Both the position numbers and the translations under genes were made by a program. Below the pieces are notes generated by a model. It searched no databases and was not told where the DNA came from. It saw only the letters and a program-made list of their open reading frames with translations. This document shows, in pieces, positions 1 through 11,133 of a stretch of DNA of 64,000 nt. The DNA lies in NCBI GenBank assembly GCA_945910005.1, contig OX246746.1, positions 34,372,686-34,436,685 on the forward strand. The letters are read 5' to 3'. The stretch comes from Isoperla grammatica. Taxonomy: Eukaryota; Arthropoda; Insecta; Plecoptera; Perlodidae. The first letter of the stretch is position 1. Every line of letters starts with the position of its first letter.

Positions 1-484
1 ACTATACATATGTAATTGTCTATCATATTGTATTTCAGCACAATTTTTTTTAATACATCCAAACACTTTTAGTGTTTGAATAGGTCCAAACATCCTTTTC
101 ATTTGAATCTTTTCAAACATCCTTTTCATTTGAATCTTTTCAAACATCCTCAAATGTTTTACTTTTCAAACATTGTTTGTGTTTTAAAAAGTTAAGACGT
201 GTAATTATGTTTAAAATATAGGTACAAACACTTTTGTAAAAAAATGTTTGAAAGTAAGACACTTCATTATTAGAGTGTGGTGCTGAGAAGTGGAAATAAG
301 TATTGAATATTCAATAATTTGTCTCACGAATAGACCATAGGCCTACTCTTGAATCTTGACTTAAAAGCAATGAGGACAAAAGAATTTTTAACATTCGGGA
401 TGCGTTTTCGACATTTTGCTTTTTACATTTTGACTAAAAATACAAAATTATAAATAGCACGCTAGTACAGTGGGAAAATTTGAA

Positions 485-600
485 ATTACAAAATGGCGGT
501 CAAAATGGCGGCGGTACTGACGTAGCGGTCACGTGGGTGTGACGTAGCGGTCACGTGGGCTATGACGTAGTAGTCACGTGGTCCGCCGCCATCTTGCACC
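485..600 (+). promoter_or_regulatory. candidate promoter: CRE/E-box repeats flanked by YY1-type motifs
   Basis: Three near-identical 22-23 bp units begin at 519, 541 and 564; each joins a GACGTAG half-CRE to a TCACGTGG E-box. They lie between two ATGGCGG motifs (about 491 and 504) and an inverted CCGCCATCTTG motif near 585. Clustered CRE, E-box and YY1-type sites are typical of animal core promoters. No TATA box is obvious. It could drive the BEN-domain gene downstream, but no first exon could be assigned. Confidence 0.4.
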
Positions 601-815
601 ACAAAGCACCACAAAATGCTGCGCCAGAAACCCCACTTTTACCCTACTCTCAGGCCTAGGTATTTCATTGATTTTGAGCCTGTACGTTTGCTCAACCACA
701 CGGTTTTCCCTATCCACATTATCAAAAAAAATCCACAAATGCCTACATTAATTATTGTATATTGAATTTTCTTCCAATTATATCATTTTCTTCAAGTATG
801 TTTTGTTATTTTTAG

Positions 816-1711
816 ATAAAGCTTGGAGGTGGTATCATAATGAAAAAACAAAAATGGGAGGACATAAATAATGAATCGAATAACGACTCCCAGTTCGTCA
901 AAAAAATGGCCGTCGCAGTTTGGGGTGACGATGCTCTTTCGAAAAGAACAGTGGGGGGCAATCCTGCCAATGCCAGGGAAAATGCAGATGGGGAGCGTCA
1001 CGCTGGGTTAACACCTGCAAAAATTAACATCATCAAAAGTATGTTATTTTGAACTGGAAATATAGTAACAAACTGGTTTTAAGTAGTGTTTGGAATAGGG
1101 TCAATCAAAAAACTATTTGTATATTGTGTAATGTCTGTTTCGAGACTACTTGTTACTGTGGAGTACATATAGTCTTTATCACGTAGTACACTAGTGAGTG
1201 TCTACGTCACGGGCGGGCGAATCTTGACCAATCAGCGGGCCGCAATTTCAAATACCGATTGCTGACTGGTCAAGATTCGCCGGCCCGTGACGTAGACACT
1301 CACTACCTTAGCGTACGGCTAGTATAACAGACTTCAAAATAATTATAAGCCTATACACATAATTTTTCAATATTAGGCTATATCAGCATTGCTATGTTTT
1401 TCTTTCACAGACAAGTTTCGAGAGAAGCTGGTTAAGCGGTACCCAAACAACACTGAGATTGTGGAGGAAAAATTAAAATGTGTCACAAAATTTATAAACA
1501 AAAGTGTAACACACTTAGGAAAACCGTCAAGACCGTCGTCGCTCATAAAGAACCAGACAAGGTTAGTTTGACTTCATATGGGCTTAACTTAAAAAAGTAA
1601 TCGTACTTTATACTCCCGAGATATTTTATTGTTTATGTATGCGTTTACTCTTCCAGGATTCCACAGACGTGTAACCAACCAAGTAACCATGGACCATGGA
1701 TGTACACATAA
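816..1711 (+). CDS. BEN-domain protein, last three exons (5' part not identified)
   Basis: Three exons join in frame: 816-1038, 1411-1561 and 1657-1711, ending in TAA. Acceptors are TTTTTAG, TTTCACAG and TTCCAG; donors are GTATGT at 1039 and GTTAGT at 1562. The reading frame is open upstream of the ATG at 840, and the BEN signature (IKLGGG, then FVKKMAVAVWG, then LTPAKINIIK) starts before that ATG. So 840 is probably not the real start and this is a C-terminal part. BEN domains are alpha-helical DNA- or protein-binding modules found in chromatin repressors and in some transposon-derived proteins. After the domain only about 30 residues remain, rich in Lys, Pro and Ser. Introns are short (372 and 95 bp). 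No stop or frameshift is seen, so it may be functional. Upstream coding exons were not found between 1 and 815. Confidence is good for the exon chain, moderate for host gene versus element. Confidence 0.72.
1192..1305. repeat. foldback element inside BEN-gene intron
   Basis: Two 45-bp arms (1192-1236 and 1261-1305) are inverted copies with about two mismatches, separated by 24 bp. The arm contains TCTACGTCACGG and ends near CCAATCAGCG. It lies wholly inside the intron 1039-1410 and would form a strong hairpin in DNA or pre-mRNA. The core resembles a second foldback at 23189-23279. Confidence 0.8.
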
Positions 1712-1797
1712 TTTTCCTACGCTACCGTTTCCACTCGCAAATTGCGTACAGTATTAACTGAAGTATTATTATTATATTATAGTTAATAGATTATATT

Positions 1798-2080
1798 TAG
1801 TGATACGTGAAAATAGCATTTTCAATTGTCATTTTATAGCGTTTTGTAGCATCTATTTTTTTGCCAAGATTAAAAAACTTGAGAATGAAGTTTTCTCAAA
1901 TTTTTATTTTTAAATCATGTCATACTATTAAAATTAAAATCAACCAAATTGCATTTATCATAAACAAAGTATAATTACTATGTTAAATATAATAAAATAG
2001 GAACAGAAAAACCTTAGTTTCTACTAAAAAATAGCGCTTTGTAGCATCTATACACAAAACGCTATTTTCACGTATCTCTG
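1798..2080. mobile_element. hAT-type MITE with 8-bp target duplication
   Basis: The left end reads TAGTGATACGTGAAAATAGC and the right end, read inward on the other strand, CAGAGATACGTGAAAATAGC. Both fit the hAT rule (C/T)AGNG. The 8-bp sequence ATTATATT flanks the unit on both sides (1790-1797 and 2081-2088), as hAT transposases produce. The 283-bp interior has no coding potential and holds a second copy of a TTTTGTAGCATCTA-like motif near each end. It is a non-autonomous element. Confidence 0.78.
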
Positions 2081-2114
2081 ATTATATTATATTAACTACA
2101 GTATTAATTATTTG

Positions 2115-2950
2115 GAGAAGAAAACTTTTTTGTTTTTGAAATAGGTTATTGATTTATTTTGTTATCTTCCAAGCTTGTTTACAAATGACTCAAGATTATT
2201 ATTTTTCAGGTTTAATTGCATCATTTTTCATTAGACAAAGTTTGTATTTGCAAACATGATATGCGTTCTACTTTGTATTGCTGTCCCCATGGAAAATGAA
2301 TACTTATTTGACACAATTATTCAGAATTCGATTTTCTTGTAGCATTTTGTTTAGCTTTCTATCAGCAAGTTGATTAATTTCTTTATAACTAAATGATACA
2401 TGCCCATTCATCTCCCTTTGGTAAGGTTCATTTCTCATAACAAACAGGATCAATGAGCATTATTTAGTTTGCCTAAATAAAATATTAAATTGACAAATGT
2501 TTTCTCTGCTTGTTATGGAGATGATTAATGGGGCTTAACGTCTCATATTTTCGCAACTATGGCCAATCGAGACAATGAGCGGGTGATAATGAAGATGAGA
2601 AAGATGATGATGAAGAATAAAAGCCACATCCGAATCAGGTCCATTGTACGTCGCGTGGGTCGTCATACGGGAGTCCAGCAAGGGAGGGCAGGGCCAAGTG
2701 GGAGGAGAAATCTTCAGTGGGGCAGTGGGGGGGAGGGCCAGGGTCTCCTTTTGTCGCCACATGATGTGTGTAACGTACATCATACCTTGTTGAGGTATTT
2801 ATAATTTTTAGAAGAAAACTTTTTTTTATGATGCTATTGATTTATTGACTGCATCTTCCAAGCTTGTTTAAGAATGATGCATGATTATTATTTTTGTAGG
2901 TTTAACTGAATCATTCTTCATTAGACAAAGTTTGTATTTGCAAATTTGAT
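2115..2950 (+). repeat. direct repeat pair flanking a SINE copy
   Basis: Segments 2115-2260 and 2810-2950 are direct copies by eye (shared AAGAAAACTTTTT, ATCTTCCAAGCTTGTTTA, and TTAGACAAAGTTTGTATTTG near the ends), differing by scattered substitutions and small indels. They bracket about 550 bp holding the SINE at 2523-2758. No ORF is present. This could be the two ends of an unrecognised repeat or a local duplication. Confidence 0.6.
2523..2758 (-). mobile_element. SINE-like retroposon, copy 1 (AATC-tailed)
   Basis: Same body as copies at 14798, 33112, 38828 and 42145. On the minus strand it ends in GAGACGTTAAGCCCCATTAATC, the 3' tail being (AATC)n. The far end here is the GTCTCCTTTTGTCGCC head, as in the 38828 copy. 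It has no coding capacity and presumably depends on a partner LINE for mobilisation. Confidence 0.7.
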
Positions 2951-4240
2951 GGGTACCGGTAACCTGTTCTTTACTCAATGCTGTTACAAAGCAGAAAGTA
3001 ATTACAATGATCAATGCCAAATGTATGATTCGGTTTGTAAGTTACGCGTAATTATAAAATGAAAATGTAAAAAAATGTACAATTTTATTAAATAAATTTG
3101 TAACATAACATGCATTAACTTGTAATCCATTTTCTACTCATACTAATCTGATGTTGTTTGCAGAATTAAAAATAAGATACATCATCGACCATTAGTAAAT
3201 CTTGTACCCTAAATTCACACTAATCTAGCACTTGATACAAAAATTACGGTCCTACCTATTGTTATTCCATCTGACTACCCAGCAAACACACTGATATCAT
3301 GAGAAGTTCCCAAACGTATCATTAATGTTTTACGTCAGTTAGTGACATGTGGATGATATCTTAATGATAACATTTAATGATTCTAAGTAGTACGTATCAT
3401 TCGCTGACATCCTAAGGACATCGTTTTGAAATCATTGATTGATTCAATTATTGTAGTAACATGGGACAATGATTAACATTCTGAAGATATTCCTAAGAAT
3501 TTATACTATAAATAAGTATTTTCTTTTTTATACTTTTCTTTTATATATTGCCAGAATTATAGCAATCACTTAGTGATGGGTTCAAGCTATCAATGGGACA
3601 TCATTATGAAACATTGTATAAAGTATGTTACCGTATCATTTAATGACAACAATAGTATCCCATTCCGATGCCTATTAAAGATTAGCAAACTAAAAAATAT
3701 ATCTGCTTGGTTTCAGTCAGATTTGCTTTAGATTTTAAATTTCCGAGGGAAAATATATCTGTCTATGTACCCCCCTTACCCGAGGTTCTATGTACCGGGT
3801 TTTAAATTTTGAAAAATTGTCACTCTAGGTTTGAGTGAAATTTGCTTTGCCTTAATAATTATTACATGAATACCCTAAAATAAATCAGATAAAATTGTGG
3901 CATCAATAGTTAATTTTCCAGTGTCACCCCAGAAGAAGGATTTGTGTCATGAAGGTAAGTATAGCCTATATTCGTATTTATAAAATATGTTAACAATTAA
4001 CTTATCAGCATGGAACTACCAAAAGAGATTTTAATCTAAAATAAAATAATATGCTTTTATATGTTTAGCCTACTTATAGGCCTAATGCTAATTTTTAAAT
4101 TCCCCTATATATTATCCCTACTCCATTGCACCGTTCACAAACTAACTACAAAATAGCAGAGTGTGACGACAGTTAGAAGGTGAACCTGAGGGAAATAACG
4201 GAACAACACAATTTAGTGGTGGGTATCAAACCATGGATTT

Positions 4241-4960
4241 TCGTAGTAGTAGTAGTAGTAGTAGTCTTTTATTATAGCACATTAGCTAATAGTATTACAA
4301 TACAATACAAATACAATGTAATTCATACAGATATTTAAGAAATTAGAAACTTCACAGTAGCGAAGTACTGCACATATGTAAGACAAATATTAGAATACAT
4401 TTAGTTACAGATACCATAAGAACAACCCATTGGTACACCACTATTTACCTAAATACAAAATTATACAAAGTTTACAAAAATACATACATAAGCACATAAA
4501 GGAACTGAAGGGATAATAGACAACTCATCAATTCATCATCACCCTAAACACATTCCTCATTGCCCAGGACACAAAACGTAGTGACATTCCTACATAATCA
4601 CATTCATAATATCCCTATGTAATATAACGTTATCATAGTGTGATTTTTGAAACCTGAATTTGTGGTGCCATGTAACTCAGGTCTAATTATCCCAGAATCC
4701 CTTATTCTCATGGGGAAGTGGCATTAGACTGTCTTTCTCCTTAATTAATTTGCAGCATAGTCTTCTAAAACTTTGGACAGAAGAGTCGTCTCTTATTTTC
4801 AGTGGAATTCTGTTATAAATTCTAATACCTTTTCCGAATGCAATGCAAGAGTTACCTCTATCGGTAACATAATTTACTGTTTACTTTCAACCTGTTTTGA
4901 ATATTCGAACACATTTAAAAAGCCCGCTTAATTATACCAACGTTAAGAAATGAAATAACT
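4241..4960 (-). mobile_element. 5'-truncated LINE remnant, 3' end with (CTA)n tail
   Basis: The minus strand from about 4880 to 4680 reads like the C-terminus of a CR1/L2/Jockey-type ORF2 (NSCIAFGKGIRIYNRIPLK, then a segment ending SVQSFRRL), close to the usual closing motif of a non-LTR reverse transcriptase. The element ends at a (GTA)n/(TAC)n run, 4241-4263. Plus-strand 3' ends at 9840-10105 also finish in CTA repeats, so it may be one family. Confidence 0.5.
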
Positions 4961-5159
4961 CGAAGTGGCTGTTTGGTTTGCTGCATATCAGCACAATATC
5001 AGTAAGGAGTGAAACATAAAGATACTGCGATCATGCATTTATTCTTTCTGTTTTAAAATTTGGCACGCTAGGTAATAGGTAAGAAAAATGGAAATGTTAA
5101 TGACGAGATTCGGTTACTGTTATGGGTGTGTTGTGAGTTGTGGTAGACACGTATAATTA

Positions 5160-5263
5160 TCCAACGCCAGTTACGTCACGCACGCCAGTAACAAGCCGCC
5201 GCCATTCCGCTGTGCACTTCCCGTATTTCATGGGATTGCGAAGACGCGCAGGTTATCTAGAAG
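5160..5263 (+). promoter_or_regulatory. candidate promoter and non-coding first exon of the transposase
   Basis: A TTACGTCA half/full CRE (5171-5178) is followed by GCCGCCGCCATT (about 5195), a YY1-type motif in inverted sense. About 60 bp later a consensus donor, AAG|GTATGT, appears at 5263. An acceptor such as TTTCTTGTAG near 7214 could join it to the exon carrying the transposase. No transcript evidence exists here, so this is inference from motif order. Confidence 0.35.
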
Positions 5264-7465
5264 GTATGTAGAATAAGTAACCAACTAATAATGCCAGAAC
5301 ACGTTTAAAAACATCACGCGGACGGTGTAACCACGGCTGGAATAAAAAGCTCGGGCCTACGAAGCAACGTTACGCAATTGTTGATAATTGGTTGACCACG
5401 CTAGCTAGGCCTAGCCCTAGCCTCGACGGCGTACCCACGCGTTCGCGATCTGCGTAATTTTCAGAGTAAGATAGATGGCCTAGGCCTAGGGCCTAGACGT
5501 AGTGCGTAGCCTAGGCAGATGGATGCCTTCTTGTTTAGGGTAGCTTATGCCTAGGCCTGCTAATGTCCAGGTCCTAGGGCCTAGCCTAGGGCCTATGCCT
5601 CTTGGCTAAAACCTAGGTGTAGGCCTAGGGCCTAGCCTAGGCCTAGGCCTTAGCCGCTGAGTGATGCCCATGCACATTCTATGCTGTCCTAGGCCAAAGG
5701 CCTATGGTGGTGAATTTCAGTGTGCCATAAAATAGGTTCGGCTTAGACTGAGGATGTCGACCCTATCCTAGGCCTAGGATTGTCTCAAGTAGAGGCTAGG
5801 CCTATTCAACATAAGAATGGCGACTGACCTTGAGACTGCACACTCTTCGCATTTTGGTTTGTATATGGAATTTGTTCATTTAAATCTCATGAATACTTGA
5901 AGATGTTCAGTTAAATCACTTGACATTCTTAAAATGTTAAATCTGTTGTGCCTGCCGATTTTGGTCCCAAAATCCGTCTGAAGGTCGGTCATTCTTAAAT
6001 TAAATGAACTTTATAGGCTAGGCCTCGGCTATGGTTAGCCTGTTTTGACACAGGCCTAGGCCTAGGCGTATCTCTTAATTGCAAGTAGGCCTAACGGATT
6101 ATCCGTAGGCATCGGAGTGTAGCCTAAGTTTAGTTACGTGAGCTTCTAGGTTGGTAACTTATTTGATAGGCCTAAGCTTAGTCTTCCAGGCTGGGCCTAA
6201 GCCTGTCACAGCAAGCAAATATATTTTGAAAACTAACAGTGAAATTAAGTAGGTCTACAAAGTACAGACTACAGGCCTAGTCCCTCCCTGAACAGCCTAT
6301 AGCTGCGTTAAGGCCCAACCACAAATGTTGCCATTGTGATCGTAATCCGGTTATCAGGAGAGTTAACTTAAAAATGGCTCTTATAAGCATAGTCTAGTGC
6401 TGTTCACTCCTAAATAGTAATCATATGCTAATAATTGTAATGAGAAAATGTCTGATTGTGATCACAATGCCAACAATTGAAGATGATTTACATGATGGTA
6501 GAGTTGTCCCAATGGAAGTATCTAAATTCTGATGCTTTTGTCATATAGGGCCTAAGCCTAAAAGAGGAACTAGTGGCCAATCAGCGATCGGTATTTGGTG
6601 GGTGCAGCAGATCAAGCTTCACTTATTGGCCATGAATCACTCGCCTGTGATGAAAGCATCAGAATACTTACTTTGGGGTAGGGCCTACATTGAGTAACCG
6701 GTGAAAATAAAAAATCACGGTTTTTTAATTCACCGCACTTTCCTGTGGAACACAAGGTGCATTCTCGTGTTCCCTGCAACAGTGCGCTTGGCCTTGAGGT
6801 CGCGCGGCACCCCAGGCAGTCAGCATTCGGCCGGCAGTCACTTTGCACGTTTGCTCAACGTAGCGCTTATCCTTTTCACTCACCAGTCAAATTGTTCGGC
6901 AGCCGCGTCCCCCCACCCACCCTCAGCGCAACCCGCCCGGCTGGTACTCAACTTCCCAAATACCGCACAGTTATCATCATGTGAGGCTATATACTATACA
7001 CCAGACACCATTTGTGTACATCATAGCATGAAAAGGTGCAGTGTTTAAAGTAAATTCTCACTATGCTTAGTGGTCCTATCATTTATAACCTGGATTAATA
7101 TGTGTTTTGTCTGGTGTGATTTTGTGAACAAGTTTGCTTTATGGCTATATGCTACAATGTGTGGATACAGGTGTGGGAAATATTTCTTGACTGAAGTTTT
7201 TTTGTTTCTTGTAGGCAGATGCTTACAGATCTTCTACATTCTATCTCTACATCACGATCTAGGACAACCACAGTTACAATGCATAATTCCAAATGTTTGC
7301 ATGCTGCCTCTGTTGCATCGCCCAAAATTGACTGTGCGTTTTATGTTCACACCACACAAATTTAAAAAAATACCTGTAGCCTAAATCAATAAGCGTAAGT
7401 CTCTAGACCTACGGTACATCCTGTATAGGCCTATAGTTTTTCTTTAAAAGCATCAACATCTCACG
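5264..7465. other. non-coding, TAGGCCTA-rich stretch inside the CACTA-like unit
   Basis: Very dense overlapping TAGGCCTAGG runs occur at about 5390-5830 and thin out to 6310. A more GC-rich patch lies at 6740-6960. ORFs here are short, overlap in several frames and match nothing I recognise. It may be intron plus 5' leader of the transposase gene. Confidence 0.45.
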
Positions 7466-9418
7466 ATGTATAAGAGAAAAGTGGGTTTGCATAGGCCTAG
7501 TAAATTGAATATTTCAAAGAGACACCACAACCGATTAAAAAAGTATCACTTAGATCGTATTTCAAGGCTTACTAGACCTAACTTATCATGTGCACCAATC
7601 CAACCTGTGCATGATTCTGAACAGAGCACAAGCAGTGATACTTTACAAGATGTAATCTCAAATGTGGGAGATAACTTAATTGGTACGTTAACTGACGATA
7701 CATTATTGGGCCATATTAATAATGGAACTCAAAGACCAGAGCTAATGCTAGATAGTGATTCGGACATTGGGTCAGATGTTGATGAATCAGAGCTAAGAAG
7801 TAAACCGTTGGCAGTTGAGCTTGCTTTCCTCGCTACATCGCACAATGTCACACACACATTTATGGATTCCTTATTAAACACCTTACGGAGACATGGTCAT
7901 GAAGATCTACCAAAAACCGCAAGAACTCTTTTGAAAACACCTCGCCAGGTTAACTTAAAGTCAGTGCCACCAGGAAAATATTTGCACTTTGGCTTAGAAA
8001 AGAGCATAATATTGTGTTTGAGTAGTTTATCCACTAAAGCTATTCCAGCTGAAGTAAATATATTAGTCAACATTGATGGCATTCCACTGTCAAAAAGCTC
8101 TTCCAGTCAATTTTGGCCCATTTTGGGTACATTTTGTGATGTTCAATCTGCAGGGCCATTTGTTATTGGCATCTTTCATGGAAATGCAAAACCTACAAAC
8201 TCAAATGAATTTTTGGAAGATTTTATCCAAGAAGTAATAAGTTTGACAAATGATGGTCTCGCGTGGGGTTCGTCAATAATACCCTTTTCCTTAAAGGGGC
8301 TGGTATGTGATGCTCCAGCACGCTCCTTCATTACTGGGATAAAAGGTCATGGGGGGTATTTTGGATGTGGAAAATGTATCCAAGAAGGAGAATACGTTAA
8401 CGGAAGAATCTGTTTCCCAGAAATAAACTCGGGCTTAAAGACTGATGAAAGTTTTGCTTCAAAAATCCAAGAAGAACATCATATTTACTATTCCAATCTA
8501 GAGAATATTCCCTCATTTGGCATGGTGACTCAAGTGCCATTTGAGTACATGCATTTAGTGTGCCTGGGAGTGATGAGAAAGTTAATCCTACAATGGATGA
8601 GATCAAAAAATCTTGCATTGCGGTTGCGCAGCATTAAAATAGATAATGCAAGTGATCGCTTAGAGTTTCTAAAAAAATACGTTTGTAAAGAGTTTGCAAG
8701 AAAACCTCGATCTTTACGGGAAATTGATAGGTGGAAAGCTACAGAATTACGTTTGGTACTACTGTATATTGGGCCCTATGTTTTTAAACAAATACTATCA
8801 GAGAAATTCTATGAAAATTTCTTATGTTTACATGTTGCAATGCGGATTCTTGCATCTCCTAAACTCTGTGTAAAATTAAATTCATATGCTAAAAAACTTA
8901 TTAAGCATTTTCTTAATGTATTTGAAATTTTATATGGAAGATGTTTTATGTCATATAATGTGCATGGGCTAGTGCACCTGCCTGATGATGTTTTAAAATA
9001 TGGCTCAATTGATAAATTCAGTTGTTTTGAATTTGAAAACCACCTGCAAGCTGTTAAAAAACTTCTCCGAAAGAGTACCTGTCCTTTGCAACAACTTGGA
9101 AACCGTCTTTTTGAGCAACAGGCAGCATCTGCACATCAAATGCGTGAACAGAATGAACAAAATACAGATGAAGTTAGGGCTATCGGAAGGCACTTTGAAG
9201 GTCCCCTTACAAATGTTTGTCGAAATCCACAGTTTCGTACCATATATCATCAAGGATTTAAGTACTGTAGCAAAAAAGCAGACGATTGTTGTATTTTACA
9301 TGATGATTCAATAATAGTCATAAAGAACATCACAACACACAAATCAGAACTTGCCGTTGTTGGCTTCAAGTTTTGTAGAGTTGAAGACGAGTTTACGATT
9401 CCCTGTGCATGTTTTTAA
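7466..9418 (+). CDS. tnp2-family (CACTA/EnSpm-like) transposase, intact
   Basis: A single 650-codon open frame with no stop. The N-terminus (to about residue 30) is basic, followed by a Ser/Asp-rich linker to about 110. The core from about 140 holds the tnp2 landmarks: NIDGIPL with Asp 204 and a downstream FWPILG, VCDAPAR with Asp 282, a Cys pair in FGCGKC near 298, the FEYMHLVCLGV block near 354, and FEFENHL with Glu 524. Asp 204, Asp 282 and Glu 524 are my proposed DDE triad. Such enzymes cut both strands at the inverted ends and move the element. The ORF sits in the middle of the 3278-11079 unit, whose ends it presumably recognises. Start is the first Met of the open frame; a spliced 5' leader is possible. 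Directly after the stop lies an 81-bp copy of part of the ORF. Family assignment is fairly secure; activity is inferred from intactness. Confidence 0.8.
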   Translation: MYKRKVGLHRPSKLNISKRHHNRLKKYHLDRISRLTRPNLSCAPIQPVHDSEQSTSSDTLQDVISNVGDNLIGTLTDDTLLGHINNGTQRPELMLDSDSDIGSDVDESELRSKPLAVELAFLATSHNVTHTFMDSLLNTLRRHGHEDLPKTARTLLKTPRQVNLKSVPPGKYLHFGLEKSIILCLSSLSTKAIPAEVNILVNIDGIPLSKSSSSQFWPILGTFCDVQSAGPFVIGIFHGNAKPTNSNEFLEDFIQEVISLTNDGLAWGSSIIPFSLKGLVCDAPARSFITGIKGHGGYFGCGKCIQEGEYVNGRICFPEINSGLKTDESFASKIQEEHHIYYSNLENIPSFGMVTQVPFEYMHLVCLGVMRKLILQWMRSKNLALRLRSIKIDNASDRLEFLKKYVCKEFARKPRSLREIDRWKATELRLVLLYIGPYVFKQILSEKFYENFLCLHVAMRILASPKLCVKLNSYAKKLIKHFLNVFEILYGRCFMSYNVHGLVHLPDDVLKYGSIDKFSCFEFENHLQAVKKLLRKSTCPLQQLGNRLFEQQAASAHQMREQNEQNTDEVRAIGRHFEGPLTNVCRNPQFRTIYHQGFKYCSKKADDCCILHDDSIIVIKNITTHKSELAVVGFKFCRVEDEFTIPCACF

Positions 9419-9431
9419 ACACAATTTTTTT

Positions 9432-9512
9432 AAATTCTATGAAAACTTCTTATGTTGACATGTTGCAATGCGGATTCTTGCATCTCCTAAACTCTGTGTA
9501 AAATTAAATTCA
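9432..9512 (+). repeat. 81-bp duplicate of an internal transposase segment
   Basis: This segment, 13 bp after the transposase stop, matches 8804-8884 over 81 bp with only two differences seen. It includes the same TTGCATCTCCTAAACTCTGT stretch. It is not in frame with the ORF. Confidence 0.85.
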
Positions 9513-9839
9513 AGGCTACTAGCTTTCCTTGCTTCTCTCGAGTGAACAAGACCTCGGTCGAAACGTCTCGTTATTTGTGTAGTTCAAACTCGCAAATCCG
9601 TCATCTTACACGAAGGTAAGCTGTTGGATCCTTTCCTCACATTATATACCATTCCAGCCGATTGGCACCTACTTTCATAACCTTGTTTGTAAGAAACAAT
9701 TTATTTTCATAATGTGGGAGCGTTTTGGTTTCTCGACCCTGTTATAACATTTTGAAGTATGACTTTTCTAGATAATCCTTTTTTATGGAAATTTTGTTTA
9801 ACAATTTCCCGCTTATAAGAATCGATCGTACCCACCCCC

Positions 9840-10105
9840 CGAAAAAACTTTATACTGTAACAGGGTTTAACTGTATTTAAAAAAATAGCAAATTGCTATT
9901 ATAAAGTTTACTACTATACTACTACTTCAATATTTTTCTGTCAACTAGATACTATAGAGGTCTCATTACATTTGTATGTAAATTGTAAAGTGTTGTGTTA
10001 TGACTGTAATACATGCTGTGTAATAATGTTTGACCATGTGTATGTATAAAAAAAAAGCAAATTGCCTTAATAAAGTTAATTACTTCTACTACTACTACTA
10101 AATTA
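9840..10105 (+). mobile_element. LINE 3'-end remnants with (CTA)n tails
   Basis: Two related blocks end in ACTACTATACTACTAC (about 9925) and TTCTACTACTACTACT (about 10100). Each is preceded by a CAAATTGC...ATAAAGTT motif, and the second by a run of nine A. They look like two nested or tandem 3' ends of a short-tailed non-LTR element. No coding part remains. Confidence 0.4.
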
Positions 10106-11133
10106 TTTTTTCTTGTGCCAAATTTGTAAATTACAGCCTACTTTTTGGTAAAATAGAAGGTACCTTTACAATGAATTGTAATGCAATGCACTTGCTGAAT
10201 ATTTCACAGTGTTGCATCTGTATGTTTCTCTTAATTTCCAATATCTCGTTTCCCAATGAGGAACCATATTGCATGCCGTGCAAGCGATTGTTTTTGTAAA
10301 TTAGTATTACGCAACTTACGCACCTATATATTTGCCTTAATCTACAATATAAGGATGACTGTCGGATGGCCTGATTCCAAATATTATATACCGTGTTGGG
10401 AGACTGACTTCAGAGATCTTCAGTAAGCTAGGGTGTAAACATATAGGTGTTCACTACTACGTAATTACAAAAATGTTATCGCTAGCATTGAACTCCTTTT
10501 CCAATACAGTTTCTTCTGTTATTCCAGATTCTAAATGTTATTATAATTACTATAGTCTTTGTGATTTGGCATATGTATGCATGCATATTAACACCATGTT
10601 GGATATATCTTTCTTGATTTACAGGTATGTGTGATATTCTATGAACTGAATAGGCTGGGATCATTTCCTAGCATCACTTATCCCGTATGATCACTAATAG
10701 ATCGTTCAATGATGTCATGGTGGCATCATTGTGTGAACAGAATTGGGGGGGATTTGGAGAGTTGATGAGTTCATTCAGATATCCCAAGGATATCATTTAT
10801 TGAACAGAATAGGCAGGATCAGAGGTCATTTATTGAGACTCGATTGGTGTCTTGATGACATCATTTACTGACTTCATTTTAGTATCCTAAAAGGTTCGGT
10901 GATTGATCATAAAATGATGTTCTACTGATATCATTATGAAGAGAATAGTGGGACATATAGAGAAACTTGGGAGCTCATAATGACATCATAATGAATCATT
11001 CGAGAGCTCCTCAGGATATCAGTAAATCATTTTACTGACATCTTTAAGAAGTCTTATGGACTTCATTGTGTTTACTGGGTATTTGGCTAATGGCAAAGAA
11101 AAATACGTCTAAGTGATAGATGTAATGAATATT

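Larger units (their letters stand above)
3278..11079 (+). mobile_element. CACTA/EnSpm-like DNA transposon, probably full length
   Basis: The left end CCCAGCAAACACACTGAT (3278) and the right end read inward, CCCAGTAAACACAATGAAG (from 11079), are inverted copies; both are flanked by TA. The first about 380 bp and last about 400 bp carry many subterminal copies of short motifs such as GATATCATT and ATCATTTAATGA, as in CACTA-like elements where transposase binds subterminal repeats. The interior holds one long transposase ORF of the tnp2 type (7466-9418), a candidate promoter/5' exon near 5160-5263, and a minus-strand LINE remnant that must have inserted later. The 7.8-kb length and intact ORF suggest a recently autonomous copy. 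The exact target duplication cannot be decided from this copy alone. Confidence 0.62.

Noticed and set aside
840..1052. small protein starting at ATG 840 and ending in the intron
   Set aside because: The BEN signature begins before 840 and the frame continues through a clear splice donor at 1039.
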